A stretch of DNA of 64,000 nucleotides from Dioscorea cayenensis subsp. rotundata. Lineage: Eukaryota > Streptophyta > Magnoliopsida > Dioscoreales > Dioscoreaceae. Numbering within the stretch: position 1 is the stretch's first letter; the number at the start of each line of letters is the position of its first letter. The stretch covers positions 23,187,016 to 23,251,015 of the forward strand of contig NC_052475.1 of NCBI RefSeq assembly GCF_009730915.1. The letters run 5' to 3'. Below, one piece after another: positions 23,695 to 35,600 of this stretch. The position numbers were made by a program, and so were the translations under genes. The notes under the pieces are model-generated. The model was not told the DNA's origin and made no database searches. It saw only the letters and a program-made list of their open reading frames with translations.

Positions 23695-24339
23695 TTAACT
23701 TAATTGATGCTTATTTTAAGATTATGTTAGATATTTTAATCTATGTTTAATGCTTGTGATTGCTTCATCACCAGTTGCATGATTAGTAATTCAATTTGAG
23801 ACTGAGAGGTGATAATTGAATTATGTCTTGATTGAAATATCATACAATCATCATAAGATAGAGATATTTATGAGGTTGCATGCATCATTATAAATTTCTA
23901 GAACTTAACGAGTTCCATAGATTCATAGTTACCTAAGAGATGATGTTAATCTTCCGCCCCCTGCCCCGGTCTATAGGCACAACCCAACTTGGGTTATCGG
24001 CATGAGAAAGTTCAATATGTAATTTAGGGAAATTTGATGACAACATAAGAAATAAATATTGATTGATTGAACTAGATGATCTAGGTGGAATTAGTTTAAG
24101 TGAACTCGGAAACCCTAGAATCTCTTGCCATTGATTTCTTCTCATCTAGCTATTTCTCTCTAGTCCTTGAATTAGATTTTCTAAATTAAATCTTTTCAAT
24201 CTCACTAATCAAGTAGAATTAGTGTTAGTAATTTTGGTAATTAATAAACTCAATCCTTGTGGGACGATACTCACTTATCATTATATTACTTGTTTATGAT
24301 AGTGTATATTTGCATTATAAAAATCACATAACAGTGAGT

Positions 24340-25622
24340 AAACAAAATAAAAATCACAAAGGCAGTAAATGACAAGACATTAGAAAGTTTAAAGAACAAC
24401 GCATCACGGGGTGTCAAGATCTTAATCATCAGTAAAGGGGCATCTCTTATAGTTGCCCACGACCTAGCAAAACTGAGACTTCTTTTGATTGACATGATAG
24501 CTTCGTCCAATTTTACTTGTTTGCCGATGGAGATACATAAATAAATGGATAAACTACAAGTTTGTTAAATTAAAAAAAATGCTTCTAGATATAATGAGTA
24601 AAAAAAGATAAATGAAACAAGACTAAACTTGGACAAAAAAAGATCTACGGTTTCATAAGTGAGGAATATTAGGGCTTATTAAAAAAAGACAACAAAAGTA
24701 GGGTTTATATAGTGTTTCCGAGGAGATGATTCATTAAAGGAGATTATACATCATAGGTGACACTTTAAAACGTGAATAGTAGTCAAAACTTCTTAGCTTG
24801 GTCTGATGTTAGGCATTATCTCAACATAAATAATAGTGAGAAAACCAAGGACGACAAGACTCATCTTGATAGTTGAGGTCTAGCTTAATTCTTTTATTAG
24901 TTAGCATTATACAAATCCAAAGATGAAACATGTAACTAACTTTGATAAGAATTAAAATAGGCTGGTGGGAACAACAATTTAAAATATGGTTATTTTGTTC
25001 TAGACATACGCACCAAAAATTGTAATACCTAGGAGTTCCTAGGAGTTATGTAAAGTTTCCAAGAGAACCACATCTGGTTGATGAGTACCAAGGGAGATTG
25101 AATATGGAACCATTGATATGTGACTAAAATGGTTCGATATTCAAGAAGCAAATTGGCGGTTTAGGAAAAAAAAATGATTTATAGACTCCTCTACTACATG
25201 ACATAACACATATATTGCTATTGGTAGTTTGTTGTATCCCTATGATGACACATTATTTAGAGCCAGGATCTTATTACTCAAACTAGTTGAAAATGTTAAT
25301 TTTACTTTGGCATAATCCCTACCACATGATCGTGTTCAAGGGCACTTGAGATTGTCATCATTGATAAAGCAATAGAAAGGCTTAATAGAGAGAATACAGT
25401 GACTTTCTTGACATCCAATTTTAGAACGCATTGGTTAGATGAGAATCATGGAACATTTATCTAGAAATACTCACAACAATAGCCATAGAAGTAGGGAGGC
25501 TAGCGAGAAAGTTAGGAACAAAGACCATTTGATGTTGAGAGGCCAACCAAAGATCCATTTAGAGTTCTCCGAGGCCATTACCATTAAGCCAACAATCGTA
25601 TTAGAATGATGTGGACACCTTA
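24340..25622 (-). mobile_element. Heavily decayed L1-type LINE remains, probably two pieces
   Basis: Minus-strand sequence at 25290-25190 still reads as NKILALNNV, then a stop, then NKLPIAIYVLCHVVE, the zf-RVT block. An eroded family tail (ATGGATAAACTAC) lies at about 24545-24557. To its left, at about 24510-24440, is a C-terminal block (SIKRSLSFARS) that must belong to a second, older copy. The many stops imply great age. Confidence 0.6.
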
Positions 25623-25839
25623 TTGATGAGTGTACAACATTTATATATTTTATATCATTTTGTACAATCATTTGGCTTGTATTAGAAACATATTGGGAAA
25701 TTCGAGGCTAAATCTAGTGTGTTTCACATTCTCAGGCTTCAGATACTTATAGAAGAGAGAGAACCAAAAAAAGCATTCTGGACCTTAAATGAAGAAGCTG
25801 GAGCTCTCTCAACATCATTTAAACAAGGGCAAGGTAAAC

Positions 25840-26220
25840 TGGGTGGCTTACGAGCAACTTACGGCCTGGCATACGGCCGTAAGTATTTTCCAGAGAACCT
25901 TTGCGGGCATGCTTATGCTCGTAAGGGGGAGTTTAGAGCCAAACCAGAGGATTTTACCTGCTAAACTTACTCTTGTAAGGATGCCCGTAAGGATCATCCA
26001 GAGGAGTTTACAGCAAGAGCTTGCGCCCATAAGGGCGGTCGCAAAAAGCAGTACAGTGAAGCTTACGGTCTAGTGCTTATGGCCGTAAGCTGGACCGTAA
26101 CACAAATAGAAAACCTTACGGACAAGACTTATGGTCATAAGTGATCCTGTAATCCTCGCGACTATCTTCCCCAGTTCCCTTACGACCACGTCCTTAAGCC
26201 CATAAGCATCCCGTAAGTAG
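25840..26220. repeat. Array of CTTAYGG / CCGTAAG palindromic words
   Basis: More than a dozen words of the type CTTACGG, CTTATGG, CGTAAG or CATAAG occur in about 380 bp in both orientations, several forming near-perfect palindromes such as ATACGGCCGTAAG. The array sits just upstream of the TATA-like box of the surrounding LTR, in the position of U3 enhancer repeats. Confidence 0.7.
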
Positions 26221-26749
26221 ACGGGTATAAATATATATGATGATGATTTTTAGGGCATTCTTTGGGATTTCTTTTAGACTTTTCTTGGAGTCGAAGCTAG
26301 GGGAAGAAGGAGATGAATCTCCTGAACTCAAAGGGCGATTTTAGAGGAGATTTGGATCCACATTCAAGGAGATAGGAGATCATAGTCGTCAAGCTCACCT
26401 TGGCGCCGTGCGTAGAAGTTTTCCTAGGGTTTCTTCAGCGATTCACCTATGACGTGATTGAGAAGGGGTTTTATGCTTTTAATGTTTCTCATCGTGTATT
26501 ACTTGTTGAATGATTGCCCTCAACTGATGGAGGCCTAATTTGTAGATGTTTGGGCATAGTGAAACTCTAGGGTTTACTCTTTGACATTGGTTGTTGAATT
26601 CATGTAATTTACTTGTTTACTTTATTGCAATCCATTCTATTTGAGTTTAATTGCATGTTTGAATGCTTGATTGCTATTGTGGCAAAAGCCCTAGTTATCA
26701 TACTTGATGTGCTTTGTGAAGAGTGTCCCTAGCCCCTATACATTGTATG

Positions 26750-28395
26750 AACTCTTATTATTTGGATAATTATTATGAGGTATTATTTTATCTATTATTA
26801 TTTTTGTGCATAGTTAATAGGATAAAATATCCTTGAATATTGGTTCTGCTCAAGTTATCAAATGCGTGATTTGGATAGTAAAACCTTGAAGCATAAACTA
26901 GAATAATATTTTAAATGTCCCTAGTCGATTATTTTCATGATAATGAAAATAAATTAAGACTAGTATGTCTTTCGTGAGATGGCCTTGTTTTACGGGTCAT
27001 AGGATATGTGATATCAATCAAAGGATGTAGATACATGTTAGGGAACAGTGTACCTAGATCGATCCGCTCTTGAGAACACTACATGGTTGTAAAGTCATAA
27101 ATGTTTTTCTCAAGAAATTCTTGTACTCGAATCCTTCGACCTAAAATCACTATAGATCTCCGATGAATCCTTACATGCTTTAACTTACGCCTAACGTCAT
27201 TCGTAACTAAGTGGCAAGTACGAGTATGTTTGGGCATGTTGCAATTCATGCTGAGAGACATGAGTGAAGTGAAGGGATTGTCCCTCTCTATAGAGATAGT
27301 GAATATCACCTACCACTTGATTAGTGAGACTGAGTAGTGCGTGACCACGCCCAAGGGAAATGATAAGAGTTATCATTTACTTGACCTAATCAATTCACTA
27401 AGAGATCAAGAAATTAATTAGTATTAAAATAAGGGTAACTCGTTCCATGCCTTATGCTAATTAAGATATTCAGTGGTAAAGGATTGTATGAGGTTGAGAT
27501 AGGTTTCGTTAATTCTCAAAATTGAACTTCATTTAATATTGGGTAATCGTATTATCTTGCTAGAGAATAATTATGATTTATGAGCGTTAAAATTATTTAA
27601 GTTCATTGCCAATGTTAAATGGACCTACAGGATCGTACACTAAGAATTCCGAGATCAAGGTTCGGTATTTGTTACTTATTGGACCACCTATTTAGGGTTT
27701 TGGTGAAAAACCTAAATTAGGTGGGCCCTAAATAGGTGGAGTGAATAGCTTATTCGGGTTGGGTCTTATTAAGTGTTGATCCAATCTAATCGATTTGGTT
27801 AGTTAAAATTAAAAAAATTAATCAAGTAAAGAAGAGATTCCTAATTTGATCAAGAGTGAAGGGTTTTTTCATAAATTAGGATTTTGGGTTTCCAATATAA
27901 ATAGATGGTCTAACCCTAATATGAAAAGAGAGAGAGAAAAAAAGATAGAGGGATTGAGAGATTGTCTCTTAAGAAACCCTAGCCGCCACCTACTCTTCTC
28001 CCTTGGTTGCCGCCGTCGGATCTCGCCACCAGAACCCGCTGCCGCCGTGCCTACATCCCTTTTTTTCTTGAACCTCGGGTGCTTGCTATTCCAACCAAGA
28101 AACAAGTGTTGTTTCTTGAGGTACTAGCATACCTGCTTTATTCCCAGTGGCGTTCGTGTGTACGTGATAGTAGAGGAGAGTCGCGATTTGCAGTCCCTTA
28201 CGATTTCGGGGAAACAAGGGTGTGTTGAGAAGTGTCATCAAAAGAAAGGTATAACTTTTAATTATCTATTTATCTAGAATTTAATCCTAGTTCTGGCATG
28301 CGCTAGGGTTTTATCATGTTTACTTGCTATTAAAAGTTTTGTTATCCGCTGCGTTTGGCATGATAATTCCCTTGTTAGAGTGATAAGATCCCAAC
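26750..28395 (+). mobile_element. LTR-like block (copia-type) nested in the larger LTR
   Basis: It contains phrases typical of plant copia LTRs: ACTAGTATGTCTTTCGTGAG with GGATATGTGATATCAATCAA, later TGGACCTACAGGATCG, a TATA-like CAATATAAATAGATGG at about 27892, and a terminus near TTATCCGCTGCGTTTGGC and CCCAACA. No gag-pol sequence is present. Neither end nor a duplication could be fixed. Confidence 0.4.
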
Positions 28396-29214
28396 AAAGA
28401 AGAAATTTTCACCTAGCATAGACATGCCGTGATTAGAGAAAATTGTGAGTAAACCTGGGTATAGGGTATTTTAGAGACTCCATCTCCCTTAATTCTCCCA
28501 AGTGAGTTAATGATTATCTCCATGCTCTTTGTGATCATGTGGAGTAGATTTTAGGAGAAATCTCATCTCTACTTTGTATTCGGATTAGGAGTAATCTTTC
28601 TTCACAAGGGAGATTATCTACTCAAGAGATCATTATTAGCTCACAGTGAGGTTTCATAGAATGTTAATATAATGCGCTTGTGTGGATATATGTATCAACT
28701 CTACACCGATTTAGTTACTCTTCACTCTCGAAAAGGATTTTAGTATAATTCTAGAAACCTCTCTGCTCAAATAGGATTGCATACATAGACAACTTTTGTC
28801 CTGCACTTTATCAAACCCTAGAGAGATGCTATGCCCACATCATTCTTTTCCCTGATTCTCCTGTTTTATTTATGTATTTCTTGCTTTATTCTCTTTTGTT
28901 TATACACATCACTCGATCGATTAGGCTAATTTTCAGAATTAGAGTTATTACTAATACTCTCGTTCTTCCCTGTAGACAGACATCTTGCTTTACACATACT
29001 ATTATTACTTCATCGGCACGTACACTTACGTCCCTATCACCTATTTTTGATGATTGATAGAGTGCAAAATCAAGCTAAAGCAAAAATGTAAAATTTAATT
29101 TTTATTTATAAATTTTTTTTTGGAAAAACTTTAAATTCTTTTAAAAATAAATTTATAAATTTTGAAAGGCTATTTAATTATGGAGATATACTCTTTTGCA
29201 ATAGATAAATCATA

Positions 29215-29265
29215 ATAGAACCTTTTTTATGCAAAAAGTGGATAAACCATAGTTTATTGACGAAA
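29215..29265 (-). mobile_element. LINE 3'-tail relic
   Basis: AAAAAGTGGATAAACCATAG at about 29234-29253 is the antisense form of the family 3' hairpin and T/A tail. No LINE coding sequence was recognised between 29265 and 29620. Confidence 0.5.
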
Positions 29266-29627
29266 TGAAAAACACAAAAGCAACAATAATTTGAGAATTT
29301 CATTGAAATATGCACTAGGCTACTGATTGTTAGTGGAATATAAGATCTGAGAATCAAAAAACTCATCTTGTATCTTTTTGAGAATATGTCTGAGCTGATA
29401 ATTAACTTCTAAAAAACTAATTTCTACTTAGTGAAGGCTAGACAACTCCCTTAAGCTCTCTTATCCTAGATTCTTAACTAATTTCTATTCATCTTGTATC
29501 TTTTTGGCAATTAACTTCCAAATTCCTTTCCTTAGGAGAAAGAATTGTCTTGGTTAATTATGTTCTCTTCTCCATCCCTATATTTTGAATGTTCATCTTT
29601 AAACTCTCTTGTTAAGTAATAAAGCTA

Positions 29628-31072
29628 TTGATCAAATACAGAGGGACTTTCTTTAGTTTAGACCTAATATTAATCACCCACATTATTAGCTAGTAAATTG
29701 GAAATGGCTCTGTAAAACTTGAGATCGGTGTAGGTGGGGAACATTGAACCTGGAGGAGTTTAACAATGCTTTTCTTGGGAAATGATAGTGGAAGATTTCA
29801 AGAAAATCTCCTTGGTGTGGGTCCACTACTACATGACATTCCTAGTTGGGATCCTTTATTCAAATGCCCAAAAAGAAAGTCCTTCTTATGGAATGGTGTT
29901 ATAAGGTTTTTGCTCACATTTGTTGCCTATATCAACCCTGAAATTCAGGTTGGTGTTGCTATTTCTTTTTGGTTTGATAGGTGAATCAATAACTGCGGAT
30001 CCATGTATATTTGGCTAGAGTTATTCATGAACTCACCACAGCCTTTAAAAACATCAGGGAACTCTTGCAATTACCATAGCTTGTGGCTAACTCAACACTA
30101 GTTGACATTCTCAATAGAGCCTCAGCTCAGTGATAAGGTTCAAGTAACCTCAAATGATGGTATCTAACAACTAGTGGCAAGTATACTGTTAAATCTTTCT
30201 CTACGGGCCTCAATGATGGTGGTTCCCATTGCTAGTTGACCTAAATTATTTAGAAAAGAGCTTGCCCTCGTAAAGTCAATCTCTTTAACTGGCTTTCCTA
30301 GGACAATTGTATCCTTCCTCCAGAAAACCTAGTAATTACTAGAAGGTGTAACAAGTTATTAACTTCTACTTGTGTACTTTGTCATGAGGTGCTTGAATCG
30401 ATAGATTACCTATTCATCCACTACCTTTTTGCTGTCCGAATTTGGAACCTTTTTGCTCAGTTTTTCAAGATAACTTATCTCTTGAATTCCTTGAGGAAAT
30501 GTGGAAGAGCTCTTGAAGACACAATCTCCACTCCCCACTTAGGGATAATTGGGACATTCTTGCTAGGGTCATAGCTTGGAATATTTAGTTAGAAAAGAAT
30601 GCGTGTATTTTTCAAGCAAAGTCTTCATTATGTTCTTCAATTATTATAAAAATTGTTCATATGTTCCTGTCTTTAGTTACTGCAGTTCCTAATGCTAAGA
30701 AAGCTAGACTGGAAGACTTAGCTTCCGTTAAGGCATAGCTTGGAGTTCTTGGGGCGTCATAATATTACAAGTGATCCTGATAAGATGATAGTTAGCTAGG
30801 GAGCCAACTCACTTGACGTGCTCTTAGTTCAGTGTTACCAAGGGTCCCCCTCCCACGACAATTTGTTCTATTTTGTTATGTCTGGTTTTTGTCTTTTGTT
30901 GTTAGTGTTAGTTTAACCAGTTGTCCACCCTTAGTGGACCATTTGTATGTTTTGTCTCTTATTTGTAGTTTTTGTTGTCTTTCTTGTTTGTTGTTGTATT
31001 TCTCTTTGTTTTGTCTCACAGTTGTAATTTCTTGCTTTTGAAGAACGTGATCGATTCATTTATTTTTTTAAA
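29628..31072 (+). mobile_element. L1-type LINE, RT end to 3' end, decayed
   Basis: The plus-strand reading starts in the RT connection block (IDQIQRDFL) and continues LEEFNNAFLG, KSFLWNGVIRFLLT, SFWFDR, the zf-RVT residues STCVLCHEVLESIDYLF and RIWNLFAQFF, and a C-terminal block. Several frameshifts and stops interrupt it. A T-rich 3' UTR and a diverged end (GTGATCGATTCATTTATT) close it near 31070. Confidence 0.75.
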
Positions 31073-32205
31073 AACAATACACACAGACACATATAAAATA
31101 AAAAACAGGAGCATGCCAAAAACAAATAGAGAAAAGATAAGTTGAAACAAGAGTAAAGAAGAAACATAGTGGAGAATGAAATGTCCTCTAGTAGGGGAGG
31201 TAACAGAGCAGGACGAGGTGGGGATGGGGAGGCCCCCTCCTTGAATCCCAAACAGGGAGAAATAGTCTTCCTATCCTTGTCTTTGAATGGTAATACACTA
31301 ATAAATTTGATTTTTATAAATTAGTTAATACTAAGATAAATATATTTGGTAATACATCCACAAAATAGTATTTGTAAAATTAAATGCAAACTATTATATA
31401 AAATCTTACTAAACTATGCTATCAAAGGTTTGTCAATATAAATGAAAACATAGAATTTTAAACTTATACAAGTAGAACAAATTACCTACTTGTAATTATC
31501 TAAAATTTAAATGGCTAATATGTAACTTTATTGGGTTGGGGAAACTTGGTGGGATGGGGAATGCTCCACTACCTCCTCATTTTATGAAGCTGGAATAGGT
31601 TAGCCCTCATTCCTACCCCTACGAAGGGGAGAATTGGGGAATTCCCACCCCTGTCAAGTTGGGTTTGCTTGGATTAGGGATTCTTAGTCTCATTAGCACC
31701 CTTATTCACTAGGGGTGGAAGGGAACTAATTGCAACAGGCGAAAAAAAAAGGTATGACACTTGCCTAATTTAGTCAAACTGCATAAGCGGTGTTTGTGTG
31801 AGACGGGTTAGGAGGGCCATGGAATATTAGGAGGGTCATGGATCACAGTAGAGCTTTATATAATGTCACCTTTCTTTTAAAAAAATATCAATAAAAGTGG
31901 ATAAAACACTGGTTTGCCTAAGGGTTTGTTTTGATATAGACGACAAGTGCTATATACATCAATGGTATGCACAAGGGCCTGAGATTAATCGTCCAACCCA
32001 CATGCTCTCAGCTGAGGATGAGGGGTTTGGATTGTGAACCCGCACCCACAACTAGGAACATGTTATTACCAATGCTTCTAATGAGTCTTGAATTCTAGAA
32101 CTTTGAATATCTCACCCTTGTTTTTTCACATGGGGCCAAATACCTCTAGGGTATGAGCACTTTGGGTGCCTAAACAAATTTCAAATAACATTTGTTTCTT
32201 TAATG

Positions 32206-32243
<38 letters not shown>

Positions 32244-32672
32244 GGCTAGTCTTCAACAAACATCTATAAATAAGAATTCTACGGATGTCTGTCTCTCAGT
32301 CGCTAGATTCAAATTCAACAGCTACAAATCATCCATCTTGATGAAAAACAAAGTCATCAATAATCATGCATAGTGTTATGAACAGTTACACAATGAAAAG
32401 TAAGGTAAACAGTGTTCTTATCGTAACCGTCCGATCATCATCGCAATAGTACCCAATGCAATCAACTTCAACGGCTGTGATTGCAAAATCAACTGCAATG
32501 GCTGTGTATATACACACACATATATTTATATGTATATACACACATACAATTACCCACGAGAGATGATGCTCCCATGAGTGAAGAAAATTGAGAGATGAAG
32601 CTCAGTTGAATTCTATTGAGAAGGCAGATAACAGCAGATAGAATGAACTCAGTTGTTAATTGCATAATGTGA
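31073..32672. other. Intergenic DNA downstream of ABCC copy B
   Basis: No gene is seen. Contents: a G-rich/C-rich segment at 31180-31230 and again at 31540-31660, possibly a decayed terminal-repeat element; a minus-strand LINE-tail relic (GTGGATAAAACAC) near 31893; a (TA)n microsatellite at 32208-32241; and a direct repeat AATCAACT(T/G)CAA.GGCTGTG at about 32460-32505. Confidence 0.4.
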
Positions 32673-35600
32673 CTAGTACTCCTTCACTAACTCCCCAAAT
32701 AGAGATCCATCTGTCTTCACTAGTTTTATTGGTTCATCATACTCCACCAATTTCCCTGAATTTATTAAGCAAAAGAAAGCTTAAATGAGGAAAAAAAATG
32801 AACATAAACTAGAATGTACACTTACCGTCACTTATAGCAAGCACCATTGTGCAGTCCATCACAGTAGGGATTCTATGAGCTACTGTAATGACAGTGGAGC
32901 GTTCAAACTCTGTTCTAATTGTCCTTTGGAGGATCACATCAGTAGCATTGTCAATCGATGCTGTAGCTTCATCAAGCACAAGAATTCGGCTTCGCTTTAA
33001 TACTGCTCGTCCTAAACAGAACAACTGGCGTTGCCCCATGCTCCAATTTGACCCATCTTCAACAACTGCACAACAAATTTTAGAACAAAGAAACATAGCC
33101 AAAAATTATCAACCACTGAGATTTTTAAGTATGTCGTTAATACAAACCTAGTGAATCCAAGCCTTTTTCTTTCTCTTGTACAGCTTCTCGGAGTTGGCAT
33201 TTATCAAGAACCTTAAAAAACATGAGAATAAATGAATGGAACTTGTACAAGTGCCATAGAGAGCCACAAAATAGCAACCATAGTACCTCCCATATCTCTG
33301 TATCTGTGTGTTGTCCTAAAGGATCCAAATTGTATCTCACTGAGCCATTGAAGAGTGTTGGATCTTGAGGAATGATACCAAACCGAGACCGCAAGTCATG
33401 GAGTCCAATGCTTGAGATATCTATCCCGTCTATTATTACCTTCCCATCTTCTGGCTCTACAATCCTGAACAGTGCAGATATGAGAGTTGTCTTGCCACTT
33501 CCAGTCCTTCCAACAATTCCAATCTTGTGACCACCTTCAAATGTGCAACTGATCCCTTGTAGCACTAGTGGAGTGTCTGGTCTATATCTTATCTGAATCA
33601 ATGAAAACATTGTCAACAGAATCAAACCTGCCCAAATTAATAAACATTGGCATTACAATTCTATGAAATTCAAATACCTTGAGATCATGAAGCTCCACTT
33701 TACCAACTGAAGGCCAATTCGGTGCAGGCTTGTTATTATCAATTACTCCTGGGGCCTCACTCGAAACATGCATGTATTGATTTAGTCTTTCAACAGATAT
33801 GATGTAGTTTGCAAGCGTGCATTGGTTCTGAATTGAGAGCACAAAGGATATGTTGAGTGTGAGACCATAAGACAATGCCATTCCAACAAAGCCTGGACTA
33901 AAAGTTCCGTGGGGAAGTAAAGCCATGACAAGTGCTGATGAAGAAAGGACAGCAGCACTCATTGTCTCTAAACTCTGTATTAACCACTCAGTTGACGCAA
34001 AATTAAGGAAGAATGGACTAGCATTTTTGTCAATGAGTTCCAAACTCTTAGCAAAAAATCTATCCTCTTCTTTGAAAGCTCTTATTGTCATGGCTCCAGA
34101 TAAAGATTCAGCAAGATGATTGGCTACAAGGGACTTTGTTGTGCCATTGATTCTCATCAACTCTTTTGCGGAAGTGAAGTAGTATTTCTAGATATAAAAA
34201 TAAGAACAGATAAATAGTAAAATTTAATGAAACTGAAAACTGAATGAATTATAGATAAGTATTACTTTACCTGCAATTTAATGGCCACACAGATCACTGG
34301 TATGACAACAAACAAGATTTGTGGAGTAACAACAGCTAATACACCAAGGTTGCTTAATGCATTCAAGATGTTACTGATGCACAACATCAAGCTGAATGGC
34401 ACATCAAGATCAACTATGCTCAAGTCTGAAGAGACCTGTATTAGAGCAAAGAATTCAAAATCAGAATGAAGTTAGCATGTTGATTGGTTCAATATATTAG
34501 ATACATACCCGACTAAGTATCCTTCCTATAGGAGTTGAGTCAAAGAACAACATAGGCGCCTGGAAGACAGAATTTAGTAGCTGAGAAAATAAGGATTTGG
34601 ATGACTGGAGGCCGAGAACTACGATTAATGCTGATCTAGCGAATAGAAAGATTGTAGCACTGAAGCCAATTGCCAAGTAAACAGAGATCAGCCTCAATGA
34701 GCTAACATGAGGGTTCTGAACATTGGATGCCATCCATGAATTCTGTGAGATTTGTCCAGCTAAGAATATTATATGAGCCAGAGCTGCAAGTGCAGCATAT
34801 AAGTAGCCTTTGTTCTGATTCAGATACTGGAGATAAGGCTTCCATCCTGTATCTCCTGTTTCTCTTTCCTCTTTCTTAATCAACTGGTCAAACCCTGATA
34901 CTTCTTCCGAATTCTGCTGGTACCCCTTGCAACTATGCTTGAATTCTCTTCTTGAACTCTGATTTCCTCTCTGAGAAGCAAGCCTTTCAGAGTTGACCAT
35001 TTCTTTGTGAGCATTAACCAGGCCTTGAAATTCTTTGCAAGAAGCTGATAGTTCATTGTAAGGAGCATGACGCAGAACTTCTCCGTCAGATATCAACTAT
35101 CAAAAGAAATAAACATTACATGTTTATCATAAAAAGAGCATAAAATGTATCTAAATCTTTAGTTGGCATTGAGTGAGGGCTAACCAATATACAGTTTAAA
35201 GCTGGAAGGAAGTCTACTTGATGGGTAACCAGTAGTATTGTCTTTGTTGACAAAGCTCCCATGACATAATCCTGCAAAGAAACTAAACAAGCTCAGATCA
35301 ATTCCAAATATCAACTAAACAAATTATCAACGCAGTTTAACTTATCATTATACATTGAATAAGCTACTAGCAGTATGAGCATCAACTGCACTGAATGGAT
35401 CATTCAAGAGATATATGTCTGCATCTTGGTATAACGCTCTGGCAAGCTGAACTCGCTGTTTTTGGCCACCACTTAGATTCACTCCTCTTTCTCCAATCTC
35501 AGTAAGATCACCAAATGGCAGCATTTCAATGTCCTTGACTAAAGAACACTTCTCAAGTGTTTCTTTGTATCTTTGATTGTCCATTGGAGACCCAAACAAG

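Larger units (their letters stand above)
22036..24333 (+). mobile_element. Probable solo LTR (Ty3/gypsy-like), split by a Mutator-like element
   Basis: No coding domain is present. The right end, about 24240-24333 (ATCCTTGTGGGACGATACTC and following, ending CATAACA), resembles the 3' end of plant gypsy LTRs. GTGAG flanks both proposed ends, at about 22031-22035 and 24334-24338. The left part has repeated GCGCCTAGG/TAGGCGCT words. The ends are tentative because the left terminus is not a clean TG. The Mutator-like element at 22547-23694 interrupts it. Confidence 0.35.
25624..29039 (+). mobile_element. Probable gypsy-type solo LTR containing a second LTR
   Basis: No coding domains are present. 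The left end TGATGAGTGTACAAC and right end CCCTATCA fit a TG...CA terminus with flanks CTTAT/CCTAT (4 of 5). A motif array of CTTACGG/CCGTAAG (25840-26220) precedes a TATA-like GTATAAATATATA at about 26225. The right part resembles the U5 of large plant LTRs. A second LTR-like block (about 26750-28395) lies within it. Boundaries are tentative. Confidence 0.45.

Noticed and set aside
25719..26073. Two overlapping plus-strand frames over 80 codons
   Set aside because: They are produced by the palindromic word array of an LTR; the composition is repeat-driven and no domain is seen.
27846..28228. Frames with Pro/Arg-rich protein-like composition
   Set aside because: They fall in an LTR-like block just after its TATA-like box, a GC-rich leader typical of copia-type LTRs, not a host exon.
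31175..31670. Possible fourth hAT-like element with GGGGTGGGG/CCCCACCCC ends
   Set aside because: The base composition resembles the element at 40654, but no matching inverted ends or 8-bp duplication could be found.
31930..32110. tRNA-like or SINE-like stretch (TTTGGATTGTGAACCCGC)
   Set aside because: It does not fold as a tRNA, has no second copy in the window and no recognisable ends.
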